A DNA stretch of 33,060 nucleotides from an uncultured Pelagibacteraceae bacterium (GTDB lineage: Bacteria; Pseudomonadota; Alphaproteobacteria; Pelagibacterales; Pelagibacteraceae), in assembly GCA_902572005.1 (NCBI GenBank), contig CACGEC010000007.1, positions 1-33,060 on the forward strand, read 5' to 3'. The translations under genes were made by a program, and so were the position numbers. Position 1 is the stretch's first letter, and each line of letters opens with the position of its first letter. Below are positions 10,334-20,072 of the stretch, one piece after another. The notes below the pieces were generated by a model, which saw only the letters and a program-made list of their open reading frames with translations, was not told the origin of the DNA and did no database searches.

Positions 10334-10425
10334 GGAAGAGTGGGTGAGAGGCTTAAACCAGTCGTTTGCTAAATGACCGTGCGAGGAAACTTGTACCGAG
10401 GGTTCGAATCCCTCCTCTTCCGCCA
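10334..10425 (+). tRNA. tRNA-Ser(GCU), CCA encoded
   Basis: Acceptor GGAAGAG (10334-10340) pairs with CTCTTCC (10415-10421), G discriminator, CCA; anticodon loop TTTGCTAAA; long variable arm GTGCGAGGAAACTTGTACC; T-arm GGGTTCGAATCCC. Confidence 0.96.
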
Positions 10426-10429
10426 TATT

Positions 10430-12643
10430 TTAAAATAATGGGTTATTCTTAAAAAAATCTTTCATTGGAATTGGTTTCTGCTCTAATATGTATCTATAAA
10501 CATTATAATTTTCTAAAACTCTTTGAACATAATTTCTAGTTTCTTTGAATTTTATAAGTTCAATCCAATCAACATAATTGATCTGATTTTTTTGAGGATT
10601 TTTATTAATTTTTTTCCAATATCTTACTCTTTTAGGTCCGGCATTATAAGCTGCTATAGCAAATGGATACGCACCCTCATATTCTAAAATTAGGCCAGCT
10701 ATATAATGAGAGCCTAAATTAATATTATATTCTGGATCTGTTGTTAATCTTGATCTTGTATATGGAAGTTTAGCTTGTTTAGCTACAAGTTTTGCAGTGT
10801 AAGGCATTAATTGCATTAAACCTTTTGCACCAGCATGACTATTAGCACTTAAATCAAATTCACTTTCTTGTCTAATTATAGATAGTATAAAAGCACTTTC
10901 AGGAATTTTTCTACCATTAATATATGTTGGAGTGCTAATTATTGGATAATTATATTTGTTATGAAATCGTTTCTCATATGAGGCAATTTTAGAAATTTGT
11001 ATTGCAAAATCAAATCTTTCAATATTTGTTGCTAATTCTGCTGCTAAAACTTCACTACCATTATCAATGTTATCATTAGCTATATGTCTAAGAATATGTT
11101 TTGCATATTTGTCTTCGTCAAGTTCATCTAATAGATAAATAAGCTTAACTATTTCTTTCTTAAAGAAATAATCACGATACTCCTTTTCAATTTTAATATC
11201 TTTTGATAGTTCAAAATTTTTATTTGGGTATAGTTCCATAAAGGCAAGTTGACCATAATAAGTGGTTAAAAAATTTGTCGCCTCGTTAAACCATTTATCA
11301 GATAACTCTTTATTTTCTAATTTTTTATAAGTTCTACCTAGCCAGTAAGCACCTCTTGCAACACTTATTGGGTAACCAACATTATTGTAAAAACTTTCAA
11401 AATGCTCTTTTGCTAATAGTGCATCATCTAAAAAACTCAAGGCAATCCATCCACTCATCCATTCAGCAGCAGCAAATTCTGGACCCTCTGTCATTCCATG
11501 ATTACTTGATATTTTATATGCTAGTTCATATTTTTTTTTATATATCAATGATCTTGAAATAATTTCTCTTTCAGTCCACCATTTATCTGGACGTACTAAA
11601 TAATCTTTTGTATTCTTTATCTTCAATAAAATTTCAACAGAACTATCAACACGACCTCTTTTTCTTCGCCATTTTAATCTATCATAATTTAAACCAGCAT
11701 CATTTTTAAATTTTGCAGGTACTTTTGATATAGCATTATCGACACCATAAGATTTACTCATTAATAGTTGTCTAGCATTATATAAAAGTTCATAATCTTT
11801 TGGTAAGTATCTTAACAATCTTTTTAAATCCCAATATTTGTTGTTCCAAGCAAGATAATCCGCACGTTTAATATAATCATCTGCATTAAGATATTTCTTA
11901 AATTTTTTTCTATAAAATCTTAATTCAGATTTAGTTAGTTCAGCAGTAATCCAACCATCTTTAATAAGTTTTACTCCCTCTTCATTGTTACCTGTTAAAA
12001 TATGACTTTCTCCTAGTATCATTTTTCCAAATCCACTTAATGGTTCAGAAGCGGAAAAAGAATTAATAATTTTTTTAGGTGAAACTTTATCTGTTGATAA
12101 TTTATGTTCTGCTAAATACTTTACACGACCTATCCTTGGATAATCCTCATTTGCATCAATAAAGGTTTTGTAGTCATAATAAGTTGCTTGATTACCTTTT
12201 GTTAAGAGATGTCTCCATTGAATAAAATTATAAATTGACTTGTCTTTAGCTTTTTTAGCTGTATTTAAGGCAGAGGGCCATTTAGCTTTTTTCATCTCCG
12301 AAATAGCCTTGTCTGCTAAACTGAAATCTTTTTTACTATAATATTTTGAAATCTTAATTTCTTTAGTTTTCTTGGTCTTGGTTCCTGCAATTAAAGGCTT
12401 TTTCTTTGGTAATATAAGCGTTTTTTTAATATCCTTTTTGACAATGATTTCTTTTTCTATTTTTTTAGTTTCAGTTTTTTTAATTGGTTTTGGTAAGGGC
12501 CTTAAAACATCTATTAATAACTTTTTTTCAGTTACATCCTTCGGCTGCAGTGGTTTTTTAATGGGGATTATATCAGATGAAGCAATGTTAAAAGTGCTGG
12601 ACAAGCAAAACAAAACAATAAAAAATAAGTTTTTTTTCAGCAT
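10430..12643 (-). CDS. slt: Soluble lytic murein transglycosylase
   Basis: Signal peptide, long helical repeat domain, C-terminal SLT domain ESAFILSIIRQESEFDLSANSHAGAKGLMQLMPYTAK ... YNAGPKRV. Confidence 0.92.
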   Translation of the reverse strand: MLKKNLFFIVLFCLSSTFNIASSDIIPIKKPLQPKDVTEKKLLIDVLRPLPKPIKKTETKKIEKEIIVKKDIKKTLILPKKKPLIAGTKTKKTKEIKISKYYSKKDFSLADKAISEMKKAKWPSALNTAKKAKDKSIYNFIQWRHLLTKGNQATYYDYKTFIDANEDYPRIGRVKYLAEHKLSTDKVSPKKIINSFSASEPLSGFGKMILGESHILTGNNEEGVKLIKDGWITAELTKSELRFYRKKFKKYLNADDYIKRADYLAWNNKYWDLKRLLRYLPKDYELLYNARQLLMSKSYGVDNAISKVPAKFKNDAGLNYDRLKWRRKRGRVDSSVEILLKIKNTKDYLVRPDKWWTEREIISRSLIYKKKYELAYKISSNHGMTEGPEFAAAEWMSGWIALSFLDDALLAKEHFESFYNNVGYPISVARGAYWLGRTYKKLENKELSDKWFNEATNFLTTYYGQLAFMELYPNKNFELSKDIKIEKEYRDYFFKKEIVKLIYLLDELDEDKYAKHILRHIANDNIDNGSEVLAAELATNIERFDFAIQISKIASYEKRFHNKYNYPIISTPTYINGRKIPESAFILSIIRQESEFDLSANSHAGAKGLMQLMPYTAKLVAKQAKLPYTRSRLTTDPEYNINLGSHYIAGLILEYEGAYPFAIAAYNAGPKRVRYWKKINKNPQKNQINYVDWIELIKFKETRNYVQRVLENYNVYRYILEQKPIPMKDFFKNNPLF

Positions 12644-12685
12644 AATCTTTACTATATGAATCCTTAAACTATGTTATAAGTATTT

Positions 12686-13567
12686 ATGTTTAAAGGATCA
12701 AATGTTGCTTTAGTCACTCCATTTAAAAATGATAAACTTGATGATGAAACTTATATCAAGTTAATTCATTTTCACATTAAAAATGGCACAAACGGTTTAG
12801 TTCCAGCAGGAACAACGGGTGAATCTCCAACTTTGAGCCATCATGAGCACGAGAGAGTGATTGAATTGTGTGTAAAGGAAAGTAATGGAAAATTACCGGT
12901 ATTTGCTGGAACAGGTTCAAATTCTACTGAGGAAGCAATATCTTTAACAAGGCATGCTGAAAAAATAGGGGCCAATGGTGCTCTTATAGTAACCCCATAT
13001 TATAATAAGCCAACTCAGGAAGGTTTATACCAACATTATAAATCGATAAATGATAAATGTGGAATTCCAATTCTTATTTATAATATTCCTGGAAGATCGG
13101 TGATAGATATGACTGTTGATACTATGGCGAGACTTTATGAATTGAAAAATATTATTGGTGTTAAAGATGCTACAGGTGATTTAAATAGAGTAGACCAAAC
13201 ATTAAAAAAAATGGGTAAAGATTTCATACAATTAACAGGTAACGATGATAATGCATTAGAATTTAATAAGAGAGGAGGTGTGGGTGCAATTAGTGTTACA
13301 GCTAACATTGCTCCAAAAATTTGCTCAGAATTTCAAAAAAATTCAGTGATGAATGATGAAAAATCACAATTAGAAGCAAAAAAACTTGATGAAATTTTAC
13401 AACCCTTACACCATTCAATGTTTGTTGAGAGTAATCCTAGTCCTGTGAAATATGCCGCAAAGTTACTTAATCTTTGTGATGATGATGTAAGATTACCTCT
13501 GGTAAAAGTAACTGATCCAACTAAAGAAATTGTAAAAAAAGCTCTTCAGTCTGCAAAATTAATTTAA
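12686..13567 (+). CDS. dapA: 4-hydroxy-tetrahydrodipicolinate synthase
   Basis: [67 protein letters not shown]. Confidence 0.96.
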   Translation: MFKGSNVALVTPFKNDKLDDETYIKLIHFHIKNGTNGLVPAGTTGESPTLSHHEHERVIELCVKESNGKLPVFAGTGSNSTEEAISLTRHAEKIGANGALIVTPYYNKPTQEGLYQHYKSINDKCGIPILIYNIPGRSVIDMTVDTMARLYELKNIIGVKDATGDLNRVDQTLKKMGKDFIQLTGNDDNALEFNKRGGVGAISVTANIAPKICSEFQKNSVMNDEKSQLEAKKLDEILQPLHHSMFVESNPSPVKYAAKLLNLCDDDVRLPLVKVTDPTKEIVKKALQSAKLI

Positions 13568-14037
13568 TGACCAAAAAAACCAATCCTGGTTTAAAGATTA
13601 TTTGTTTAAATCGTAAAGCAAGTTTTAATTTTTTCTTTGAAGATTTAATTGAAGCTGGAATTGTACTTAGAGGGTCAGAAATAAAGTCAATAAGAGATGG
13701 AAAAGTAAATATTGCAGATTCTTATGCGATTGAAAAAAATGGTGAATTGGTATTGATAAATTCTCATATTGCTTCTTATAAGCAAGCTAGTTATTCAAAT
13801 CACAGTCCAATGGCTGAAAGAAAACTTTTGCTCAATAAAAGAGAGATAAATAAACTTATTGGGAAGATGCAAAGAGATGGATTTACAATTGTGCCTACAA
13901 AAATGTATTTTAAGAAGGGTAAAGCAAAAATAGAGTTAGCTGTTGCAAAAGGTAAAAAACAATTTGATAAGCGAGCAGCTAAAAAAAACAGAGACTGGAA
14001 TCGTGATAAAGCAAGATATATTAGAAAAACAAGTTAA
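13567..14037 (+). CDS. smpB: SsrA-binding protein SmpB
   Basis: [40 protein letters not shown] ... [27 protein letters not shown]. Confidence 0.96.
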   Translation: MTKKTNPGLKIICLNRKASFNFFFEDLIEAGIVLRGSEIKSIRDGKVNIADSYAIEKNGELVLINSHIASYKQASYSNHSPMAERKLLLNKREINKLIGKMQRDGFTIVPTKMYFKKGKAKIELAVAKGKKQFDKRAAKKNRDWNRDKARYIRKTS

Positions 14038-14515
14038 ACCAATTTACCTTGGAATAGGTTCAAATTTAGGTAACAAAAAATACAACATTGAAAGAGCGAA
14101 AATTGAGTTACTTAAAAATGAGATAAAGATTGTAAGTTCATCTAATTTCTATCAAAGCTTATCATGGCCAAATCCAAATAATCCTAAGTTTTTAAATATA
14201 GTTATAGAAATAAAGACAAACTTAAACCCTTCGAAATTGCTTAAAATTTGCAAAGAAATTGAAAATTATCTTGGGAGAAAGAGGGCACCCAAAAACGCAC
14301 CTCGTTCATGTGATATTGATATTATAGACTATCAAAGTTTATCAATAAAAAGTGGTATTACCATACCTCATCCTCGTATGCATACTCGAAACTTTGTTTT
14401 ATTGCCTTTATTTGAGTTAAATAAAGACTGGATACACCCTATATCAAAACGCAATATTAAAAGTCTTATATTATCATTATCGAATAGAGACATTAGAACT
14501 ATTAAACAAATATAA
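14003..14515 (+). CDS. folK: 2-amino-4-hydroxy-6-hydroxymethyldihydropteridine pyrophosphokinase
   Basis: [77 protein letters not shown] opens at TTG 13943, but a GTG at 14003 gives a more typical N-terminus; start uncertain. Confidence 0.88.
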   Translation: MIKQDILEKQVKPIYLGIGSNLGNKKYNIERAKIELLKNEIKIVSSSNFYQSLSWPNPNNPKFLNIVIEIKTNLNPSKLLKICKEIENYLGRKRAPKNAPRSCDIDIIDYQSLSIKSGITIPHPRMHTRNFVLLPLFELNKDWIHPISKRNIKSLILSLSNRDIRTIKQI

Positions 14516-14534
14516 TTTTCTGATATAATAAGGA

Positions 14535-16280
14535 ATGTTAAATTCAAACGATTTAATAAATAAAGTAAAAATATATAATAAGTTTTTAAATCCTGAAAAA
14601 CTTAATAAAGCATACAATTTTGCTGTTAAAGCACATAGTAATCAAAAAAGAGCGTCCGGTGATCCTTACTCCGTGCACCCTATAGAAGTTGCAAATATTC
14701 TAACAGATTTAAAATTAGATAGTGCAACAATAACAACAGGTTTATTACATGACACTATAGAAGATACATATGCAACTTATGAAACTATAAAAGGTGAATT
14801 TGGCGATGAAGTAGCTGATTTAGTTGATGGTGTTACTAAAATTTCTGTTTTAGAAAATACAGCAACTTCAAACTCTAAAGCAGAAAATTTTAGAAAATTA
14901 ATTTTAGCTACATCTAAAGACATTAGAGTTTTGTTGGTAAAAATTGCTGACCGTTTACATAACATGCGTACCATTAAAGCAATAACTAAAGAGGAAAAGA
15001 GAAAACGTATAGCTCAAGAAACAATGGAAATATACGCCCCACTTGCAGATAGAATGGGTATGCATAGAATTAGAGACGAACTTGAAGATCTTTCATTTGA
15101 AATTTTGAATAATGAAGCAAGATCACTTATTCAAAAAAGATTAGATGAAATTAAGTCAGACAAAAAAGATATTTTTGAAACATTGTCTAATGAATTGAAG
15201 AAACTTCTTAATGAAAATAATATTAATTCGGAAATCTATGGAAGAGAAAAAACTCCATTTTCAATTTGGCGTAAAGTTCAAAAAAAAAGAGTTTCTCTTG
15301 AACAAGTTACAGACATCATAGGTTTTAGAATAATTTTAAAGAATATAGATGAATGTTATAAAACCTTAGGTATTCTTCACAAGGAATACAATTGTATTCC
15401 AGGTAAGTTTAAAGATTATATTTCTTCAGCTAAAATAAATGGATACAAATCAATTCATACATCTGTAATTGGATCTAATAAAAAACCAATTGAAATTCAA
15501 ATTAGAACACTTGAAATGCACGAGTTTGCAGAAAGAGGTATTGCATCTCATTGGCAATATAAATCATCTGAAAAGTTTAATTCATTGACTTGGAAAGAAT
15601 ATGATTGGTTGAAAGATCTTGTTGAGATTATTGAAAAAAATGAAAATCCAGAACATTCTTACGAATATACGAAACTTCAGATGTTTCAGGAAAACGTTTT
15701 TTGTTTTACTCCAAAAGGATCTGTTATCAAATTACCAAAAGACGCAACGCCCATAGACTTTGCTTATGCTGTGCACACCAAAGTTGGTGATACGGCTACA
15801 GGATGTGAAATTAATGGAAACAAAAGTGAACTTCAAAGCATTTTAAGAAATGGAGACCGAGTAAATATTATAACATCAAAAAATCAGTCTCCGTCACTTC
15901 ACTGGATACCCACAACAAAAACTGGGAAAGCAAGAGCTGCGATAAGAAGATATTGGCATGACAAAGGTGAGCAAAAACAAGAACGTATTAAAAAATATAA
16001 TACTACATTATGGATATCATTACCTGATAAGCCTGGCCAATTAGGAAATGTTAGCTCTTTAATAGGAGAGCATAAGTTAAATATATCCAATCTTGAGATG
16101 GCTGGTAAAAACCCCAATTATATTAATTTTAAATTTCAATTAATTATTCGAGATCTAAAAAATTTTACTAATTTTATTGCAGAGCTTAAACAAAAGGGTA
16201 TAAAATTTAAAATAATCAGACACGAAGATAAAAGAAATGCTTTCACACAAAAAATCCTTAAATATTTTAAGAAAAACTGA
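14535..16280 (+). CDS. spoT: RelA/SpoT homolog (p)ppGpp synthetase/hydrolase
   Basis: HD hydrolase (HPIEVANILTDLKLD, LLHDTIEDT), synthetase (YKSIHTSVIG), TGS domain (TPIDFAYAVHTKVG); short ACT-like C-terminus (LWISLPDKPGQLGNVSSLIGEH). Confidence 0.92.
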   Translation: MLNSNDLINKVKIYNKFLNPEKLNKAYNFAVKAHSNQKRASGDPYSVHPIEVANILTDLKLDSATITTGLLHDTIEDTYATYETIKGEFGDEVADLVDGVTKISVLENTATSNSKAENFRKLILATSKDIRVLLVKIADRLHNMRTIKAITKEEKRKRIAQETMEIYAPLADRMGMHRIRDELEDLSFEILNNEARSLIQKRLDEIKSDKKDIFETLSNELKKLLNENNINSEIYGREKTPFSIWRKVQKKRVSLEQVTDIIGFRIILKNIDECYKTLGILHKEYNCIPGKFKDYISSAKINGYKSIHTSVIGSNKKPIEIQIRTLEMHEFAERGIASHWQYKSSEKFNSLTWKEYDWLKDLVEIIEKNENPEHSYEYTKLQMFQENVFCFTPKGSVIKLPKDATPIDFAYAVHTKVGDTATGCEINGNKSELQSILRNGDRVNIITSKNQSPSLHWIPTTKTGKARAAIRRYWHDKGEQKQERIKKYNTTLWISLPDKPGQLGNVSSLIGEHKLNISNLEMAGKNPNYINFKFQLIIRDLKNFTNFIAELKQKGIKFKIIRHEDKRNAFTQKILKYFKKN

Positions 16281-16824
16281 TGCTTTATTAGAGGGACACT
16301 TTGTATTATCTTCAGGCCTGCACTCATCTAAATATATCCAATGTGCCAAACTTTTAAGTTATCCTCACTTAGCGGATAAAATTTGTAAATCCCTAGCCCT
16401 GAAAATTAAAAAAAACTTTAGAAAAATAGATTTAATTCTTGCTCCAGCTATGGGTGGAATAATTATTGGCTATGAAATAGGTAAAATTTTAAAAAAAGAG
16501 ACAATTTTTTGCGAGAGAGTTAAAGGTAAATTTAAATTAAGACGTGGCTTTAGAATAAACAAAGGTGCAAATGTTTTAATTATTGAAGATGTCATTACCA
16601 CAGGTAAATCAAGTATGGAATGTGTAAAAATTATAAAACAAGCTAAAGCAAAGTTAGTTGGATTTGCCTCAATAATTGACAGATCAACAAAAAAAACTTT
16701 AAAAATAAAAAAAAAAATAATTTCTCATTTAAAGATAGATGTTCCAACTTACTCTAAAAAGAAAATACCAAAAAGTTTAGCATCAATCAAAATTACAACT
16801 CCCGGAAGTAGATTTATTAAGTGA
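16237..16824 (+). CDS. pyrE: Orotate phosphoribosyltransferase
   Basis: FVLSSGLHSSKYIQCAKLL, LAPAMGGIIIGYEIGK, VLIIEDVITTGKSSMECV PRPP motif; ATG at 16237 overlaps spoT by 44 nt. Confidence 0.93.
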   Translation: MLSHKKSLNILRKTDALLEGHFVLSSGLHSSKYIQCAKLLSYPHLADKICKSLALKIKKNFRKIDLILAPAMGGIIIGYEIGKILKKETIFCERVKGKFKLRRGFRINKGANVLIIEDVITTGKSSMECVKIIKQAKAKLVGFASIIDRSTKKTLKIKKKIISHLKIDVPTYSKKKIPKSLASIKITTPGSRFIK

Positions 16825-17543
16825 AACGTTTAGGTGTTAATATCGATCATGTTGCAACGGTAAGAAATGCACGAGGTGAATTTCATCCTGACCCATTATT
16901 TGCAGCTAAATTTGCAAAAAAATCAGGAGCAGACTCAATTACAATCCATTTAAGAGAAGATAGAAGACACATTAAAGATTTAGATGCTAAAAAAATTTGT
17001 TCTCAAAAAAATATTTTAGTAAATTTAGAAATTTCAACAAATGATAATATTGTTAAATCTGCATTAAAGATAAAACCAAATTTTATTTGTATAGTACCAG
17101 AAAATAGGAAAGAAGTTACAACTGAAGGAGGTTTAAATCTGGTTCGTAATAAATTAAAGCTAAAAAAAATTATTTCTAGATTTAAAAAAAAGAAAATAAG
17201 AACTAGCTTATTTATCAATCCATCAGTTAACGATATTAAGATTGCAAAAAAATTAGAAGTTGATTGTATTGAAATTCATACTGGACATTTTGCTAATTTA
17301 GTTAAATCCAAAAAAAATTATTCTAATGAACTGAAAAGAATAAAAAAAAGCTCTATTCTCGCTAAAAAATTAGGTTTAGAAGTTCATGCAGGTCATGGAT
17401 TGGATTATAAAACAACTAGATTACTCACTAAAATTAGAGAAATAGAGGAATTCAATATAGGACATTTCATAATTGGAGAGTCAATCTTTTATGGCTTAAA
17501 CAAAGTAATTAAAAATTTTAAAAAAATAATTAAAAGTAGATGA
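16821..17543 (+). CDS. pdxJ: Pyridoxine 5'-phosphate synthase
   Basis: RLGVNIDHVATVRNARGEFHPDPLFAAKFAKKSGADSITIHLREDRRHI ... LEVHAGHGLDY ... FNIGHFIIGESIF. Confidence 0.96.
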   Translation: MKRLGVNIDHVATVRNARGEFHPDPLFAAKFAKKSGADSITIHLREDRRHIKDLDAKKICSQKNILVNLEISTNDNIVKSALKIKPNFICIVPENRKEVTTEGGLNLVRNKLKLKKIISRFKKKKIRTSLFINPSVNDIKIAKKLEVDCIEIHTGHFANLVKSKKNYSNELKRIKKSSILAKKLGLEVHAGHGLDYKTTRLLTKIREIEEFNIGHFIIGESIFYGLNKVIKNFKKIIKSR

Positions 17544-17926
17544 AAATATTAGGTATTGGTGTTGATATTATAAAAAATAGCAGAGTTAAATCTCTTATAA
17601 GAAATAAAGATTTTATAAGGAGAACTTTTGGAAAAAAAGAAATCAAAACTTCCTCAAAATTAGTTAGTAAAACCAACTTTTTTGCTAAAAGATTTGCTGC
17701 TAAAGAGTCATTGGCAAAAGCTTTGGGTACTGGTTTTAGAAAAAATCTTAACTTTAAAGATATTGAAGTCCTTAATGACAAAATAGGTAAACCTTATTAT
17801 CAAAAAACTCAAAAAATCGACAAAATTATTAAGAAAAGATTTAAAATTAAAAAATATAATTTATTTCTTTCTGTTTCAGATGAAAAAGATTTCTCAATAG
17901 CATTTACAATATTACAATCACAATAA
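17540..17926 (+). CDS. acpS: Holo-[acyl-carrier-protein] synthase
   Basis: ILGIGVDIIKNSRV, FFAKRFAAKESLAKALGTGF. Confidence 0.94.
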   Translation: MKILGIGVDIIKNSRVKSLIRNKDFIRRTFGKKEIKTSSKLVSKTNFFAKRFAAKESLAKALGTGFRKNLNFKDIEVLNDKIGKPYYQKTQKIDKIIKKRFKIKKYNLFLSVSDEKDFSIAFTILQSQ

Positions 17927-18660
17927 TGTTAAATAAAAAGATAATAATAGATAATATAAAGACTTTATTTTATGCTCTTATTATAGCGTTGATTATTAGA
18001 TCTTTTTTCATTCAACCGTTCTATATTCCTTCATCTTCTATGGAACCTAATTTATTAGTAGGGGATAGACTTTTTGTAACAAAATATTCTTATGGTTATA
18101 GCAAACATTCATTTCCATTTAGTCCACCAATTTTTAAAGGAAGAATAATTTTTAGCGAACCTAAAAGAGGCGATGTAGTAGTATTTAAAACTCCTGCAGA
18201 TAATAGAACAGATTACATTAAAAGACTAATAGGTCTTCCAGGTGATGAAATAAAATTTATTGGTTCGAACTTATACGTTAATAATAATGAAGTTTTTAAA
18301 TCAAGGATTTCACAAAATGACGTTATTTTTTGTGGAAAACAAACAATTGAAGTTTTCACTTTTAAAGAAAACTTAGATAATGGCAAAAGTTACAATACTG
18401 TCTATTTAAAGAATTTTCCATACCAAGACTCAGATACTTTTAAAGTTCCAGATGATCATTATTTCTTTTTAGGAGATAACAGAGACTGCTCCAAAGACAG
18501 CAGGTTTTTATCTAGTGTTGGATATGTTCACAAGGATAACCTTGTTGGAAAAGCTCAATTTATTTTCTATTCATCAGATAGATCTATTGGAAGTATTTTT
18601 TCTTTCTGGAAATGGAATAAATCAATAAGATTTGACAGATTTTTTAAAAGAATACTTTAA
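17926..18660 (+). CDS. lepB: Signal peptidase I
   Basis: FFIQPFYIPSSSMEPNLLVGDRLFV, DYIKRLIGLPGDEI, FFLGDNRDCSKDSR. Confidence 0.95.
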   Translation: MLNKKIIIDNIKTLFYALIIALIIRSFFIQPFYIPSSSMEPNLLVGDRLFVTKYSYGYSKHSFPFSPPIFKGRIIFSEPKRGDVVVFKTPADNRTDYIKRLIGLPGDEIKFIGSNLYVNNNEVFKSRISQNDVIFCGKQTIEVFTFKENLDNGKSYNTVYLKNFPYQDSDTFKVPDDHYFFLGDNRDCSKDSRFLSSVGYVHKDNLVGKAQFIFYSSDRSIGSIFSFWKWNKSIRFDRFFKRIL

Positions 18661-19328
18661 TGAAAATAGATTTTCAAAATTTAGAAAAAAAAATTAAAAT
18701 TACTTTTAAAGATAAGAATTTATTAATTAGATCCATGACACATAAGAGTTTTAATAAGGAAATAAATAATGAAAAAGTAGAATTTTTAGGTGACAGAGTT
18801 TTAGGCTTGGTCATGGCAAAAAAGCTCTTAGAAATTTACCCAAATGAAAAAGAAGGTATATTAGATAAAAAATTTGCATCTTTAGTAAATAAAAAAACGT
18901 GTCTTGAAATTGCAAAAAAACTTGAATTACAAAAATATGTTTTAACACTAAGCGTTAAAAGTAAAAAAAAAATTATCGAAGATAAGGTTCTTGCAGATTC
19001 TTGTGAGGCATTAATTGGTTCAATTTATCTAGATAAAGGTTATGCAGTAACAGAAAAATTTATTCTTAATCTGTGGCATAATCAAATTAAAGATAGCATA
19101 ATCACCCAAATAGACGCCAAAACAAAATTACAAGAATACTCTTTAAAAAAATTTAAAAAATTACCAATCTATAAACTCATTTCTAATACCGGGCCAAGGC
19201 ATCAGCCATTATTTAAAGTGGGAGTAAAATTATTTAATACAAATTTTTTTACTTCTGAAGGCAAATCTAAAAAGGATGCTGAACAAAATGCAGCAATACT
19301 TTGTTTAAAAAATATTAAAGACTTATGA
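18660..19328 (+). CDS. rnc: Ribonuclease III
   Basis: NEKVEFLGDRVLGLVMAKKLLEIYPNEKEG, ADSCEALIGSIYLDKGY, C-terminal dsRBD (TKLQEYSLKKFKKLPIYKL ... KKDAEQNAAILCLKNI). Confidence 0.95.
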   Translation: MKIDFQNLEKKIKITFKDKNLLIRSMTHKSFNKEINNEKVEFLGDRVLGLVMAKKLLEIYPNEKEGILDKKFASLVNKKTCLEIAKKLELQKYVLTLSVKSKKKIIEDKVLADSCEALIGSIYLDKGYAVTEKFILNLWHNQIKDSIITQIDAKTKLQEYSLKKFKKLPIYKLISNTGPRHQPLFKVGVKLFNTNFFTSEGKSKKDAEQNAAILCLKNIKDL

Positions 19329-20005
19329 TTTGGGATGATTCAGGATTTTTGTTATCAAAAAACAAATATAATGAAAATTCATTAATATCAGAAATATTTA
19401 CAAAAAATCATGGCAAAGTATCAGGTATAATTTTCGGAGGAACATCCAGAAAAATTAAAAACTATCTCCAAATCGGCAATAAGATTCATGTTAATTTCAA
19501 CTCAAAATCTGAAAACAAAATAGGGTATTTTAAAATTGAAATTGATAAGGCTTTCACACCACTTTATTTTGACAATCATAGGAAATTACTATGCATAACT
19601 TCAGCTATGGACTTGATAAAGATTTTAACTGCTGAATTTCAAAAAAATGAAAATGTTTATCAATTAATTGAAAATTTTTATACTTTACTGGAGTCCTCAA
19701 ATTGGATTAAAAAATATGTTTTTTGGGAATTAGAGTTGTTTAAATTATTAGGGTTCGATTTAGAGTTATCAAATTTAGTTGAGGAAAAATTTGTAGATAA
19801 TCAAAAGAAATATTTTTCAAAATCTACTTCACAAAAAAAGATTATTCCTAATTTTTTAATTGATAAAAACAATGAAACGGAAAATTTGAGTGATTTATTT
19901 AATGGTTTAAAATTAGTTGGTGATTATCTTGATAAAACGATACTAAAACCCAATAATTTCACTCAGCCTTCTAGTAGGTTACAATTTGTAAATTGTATAA
20001 AATAG
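19325..20005 (+). CDS. recO: DNA repair protein RecO
   Basis: MIWDDSGFLLSKNKYNENSLISEIFTKNHGKVSGIIFGGTSRKIKNYLQIGN OB fold; ELELFKLLGFDLEL. Confidence 0.88.
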   Translation: MIWDDSGFLLSKNKYNENSLISEIFTKNHGKVSGIIFGGTSRKIKNYLQIGNKIHVNFNSKSENKIGYFKIEIDKAFTPLYFDNHRKLLCITSAMDLIKILTAEFQKNENVYQLIENFYTLLESSNWIKKYVFWELELFKLLGFDLELSNLVEEKFVDNQKKYFSKSTSQKKIIPNFLIDKNNETENLSDLFNGLKLVGDYLDKTILKPNNFTQPSSRLQFVNCIK

Positions 20006-20032
20006 TTTGAAAAATTTTAATTAAAAGATTTA

Positions 20033-20062
20033 ATGGCCGTGTTAAATAATTAACACGACCAT
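20033..20062 (-). terminator. Hairpin terminator (12-bp stem, 6-nt loop) in the recO / PiT-like convergent gap; best paired on the minus strand
   Basis: ATGGCCGTGTTA-AATAAT-TAACACGACCAT; the single imperfect pair is C.A in plus-strand RNA and G.U in minus-strand RNA. Confidence 0.7.
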
Positions 20063-20072
20063 ACAGATTTAT

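Noticed and set aside
12372-12659. 95-aa plus-strand ORF antisense to the slt 5' end
   Set aside because: Hydrophobic translation is the complement of the Lys-rich slt N-terminus; not independent
16136-16349. Minus-strand ORFs across the spoT/pyrE junction
   Set aside because: Two overlapping frames antisense to conserved coding sequence
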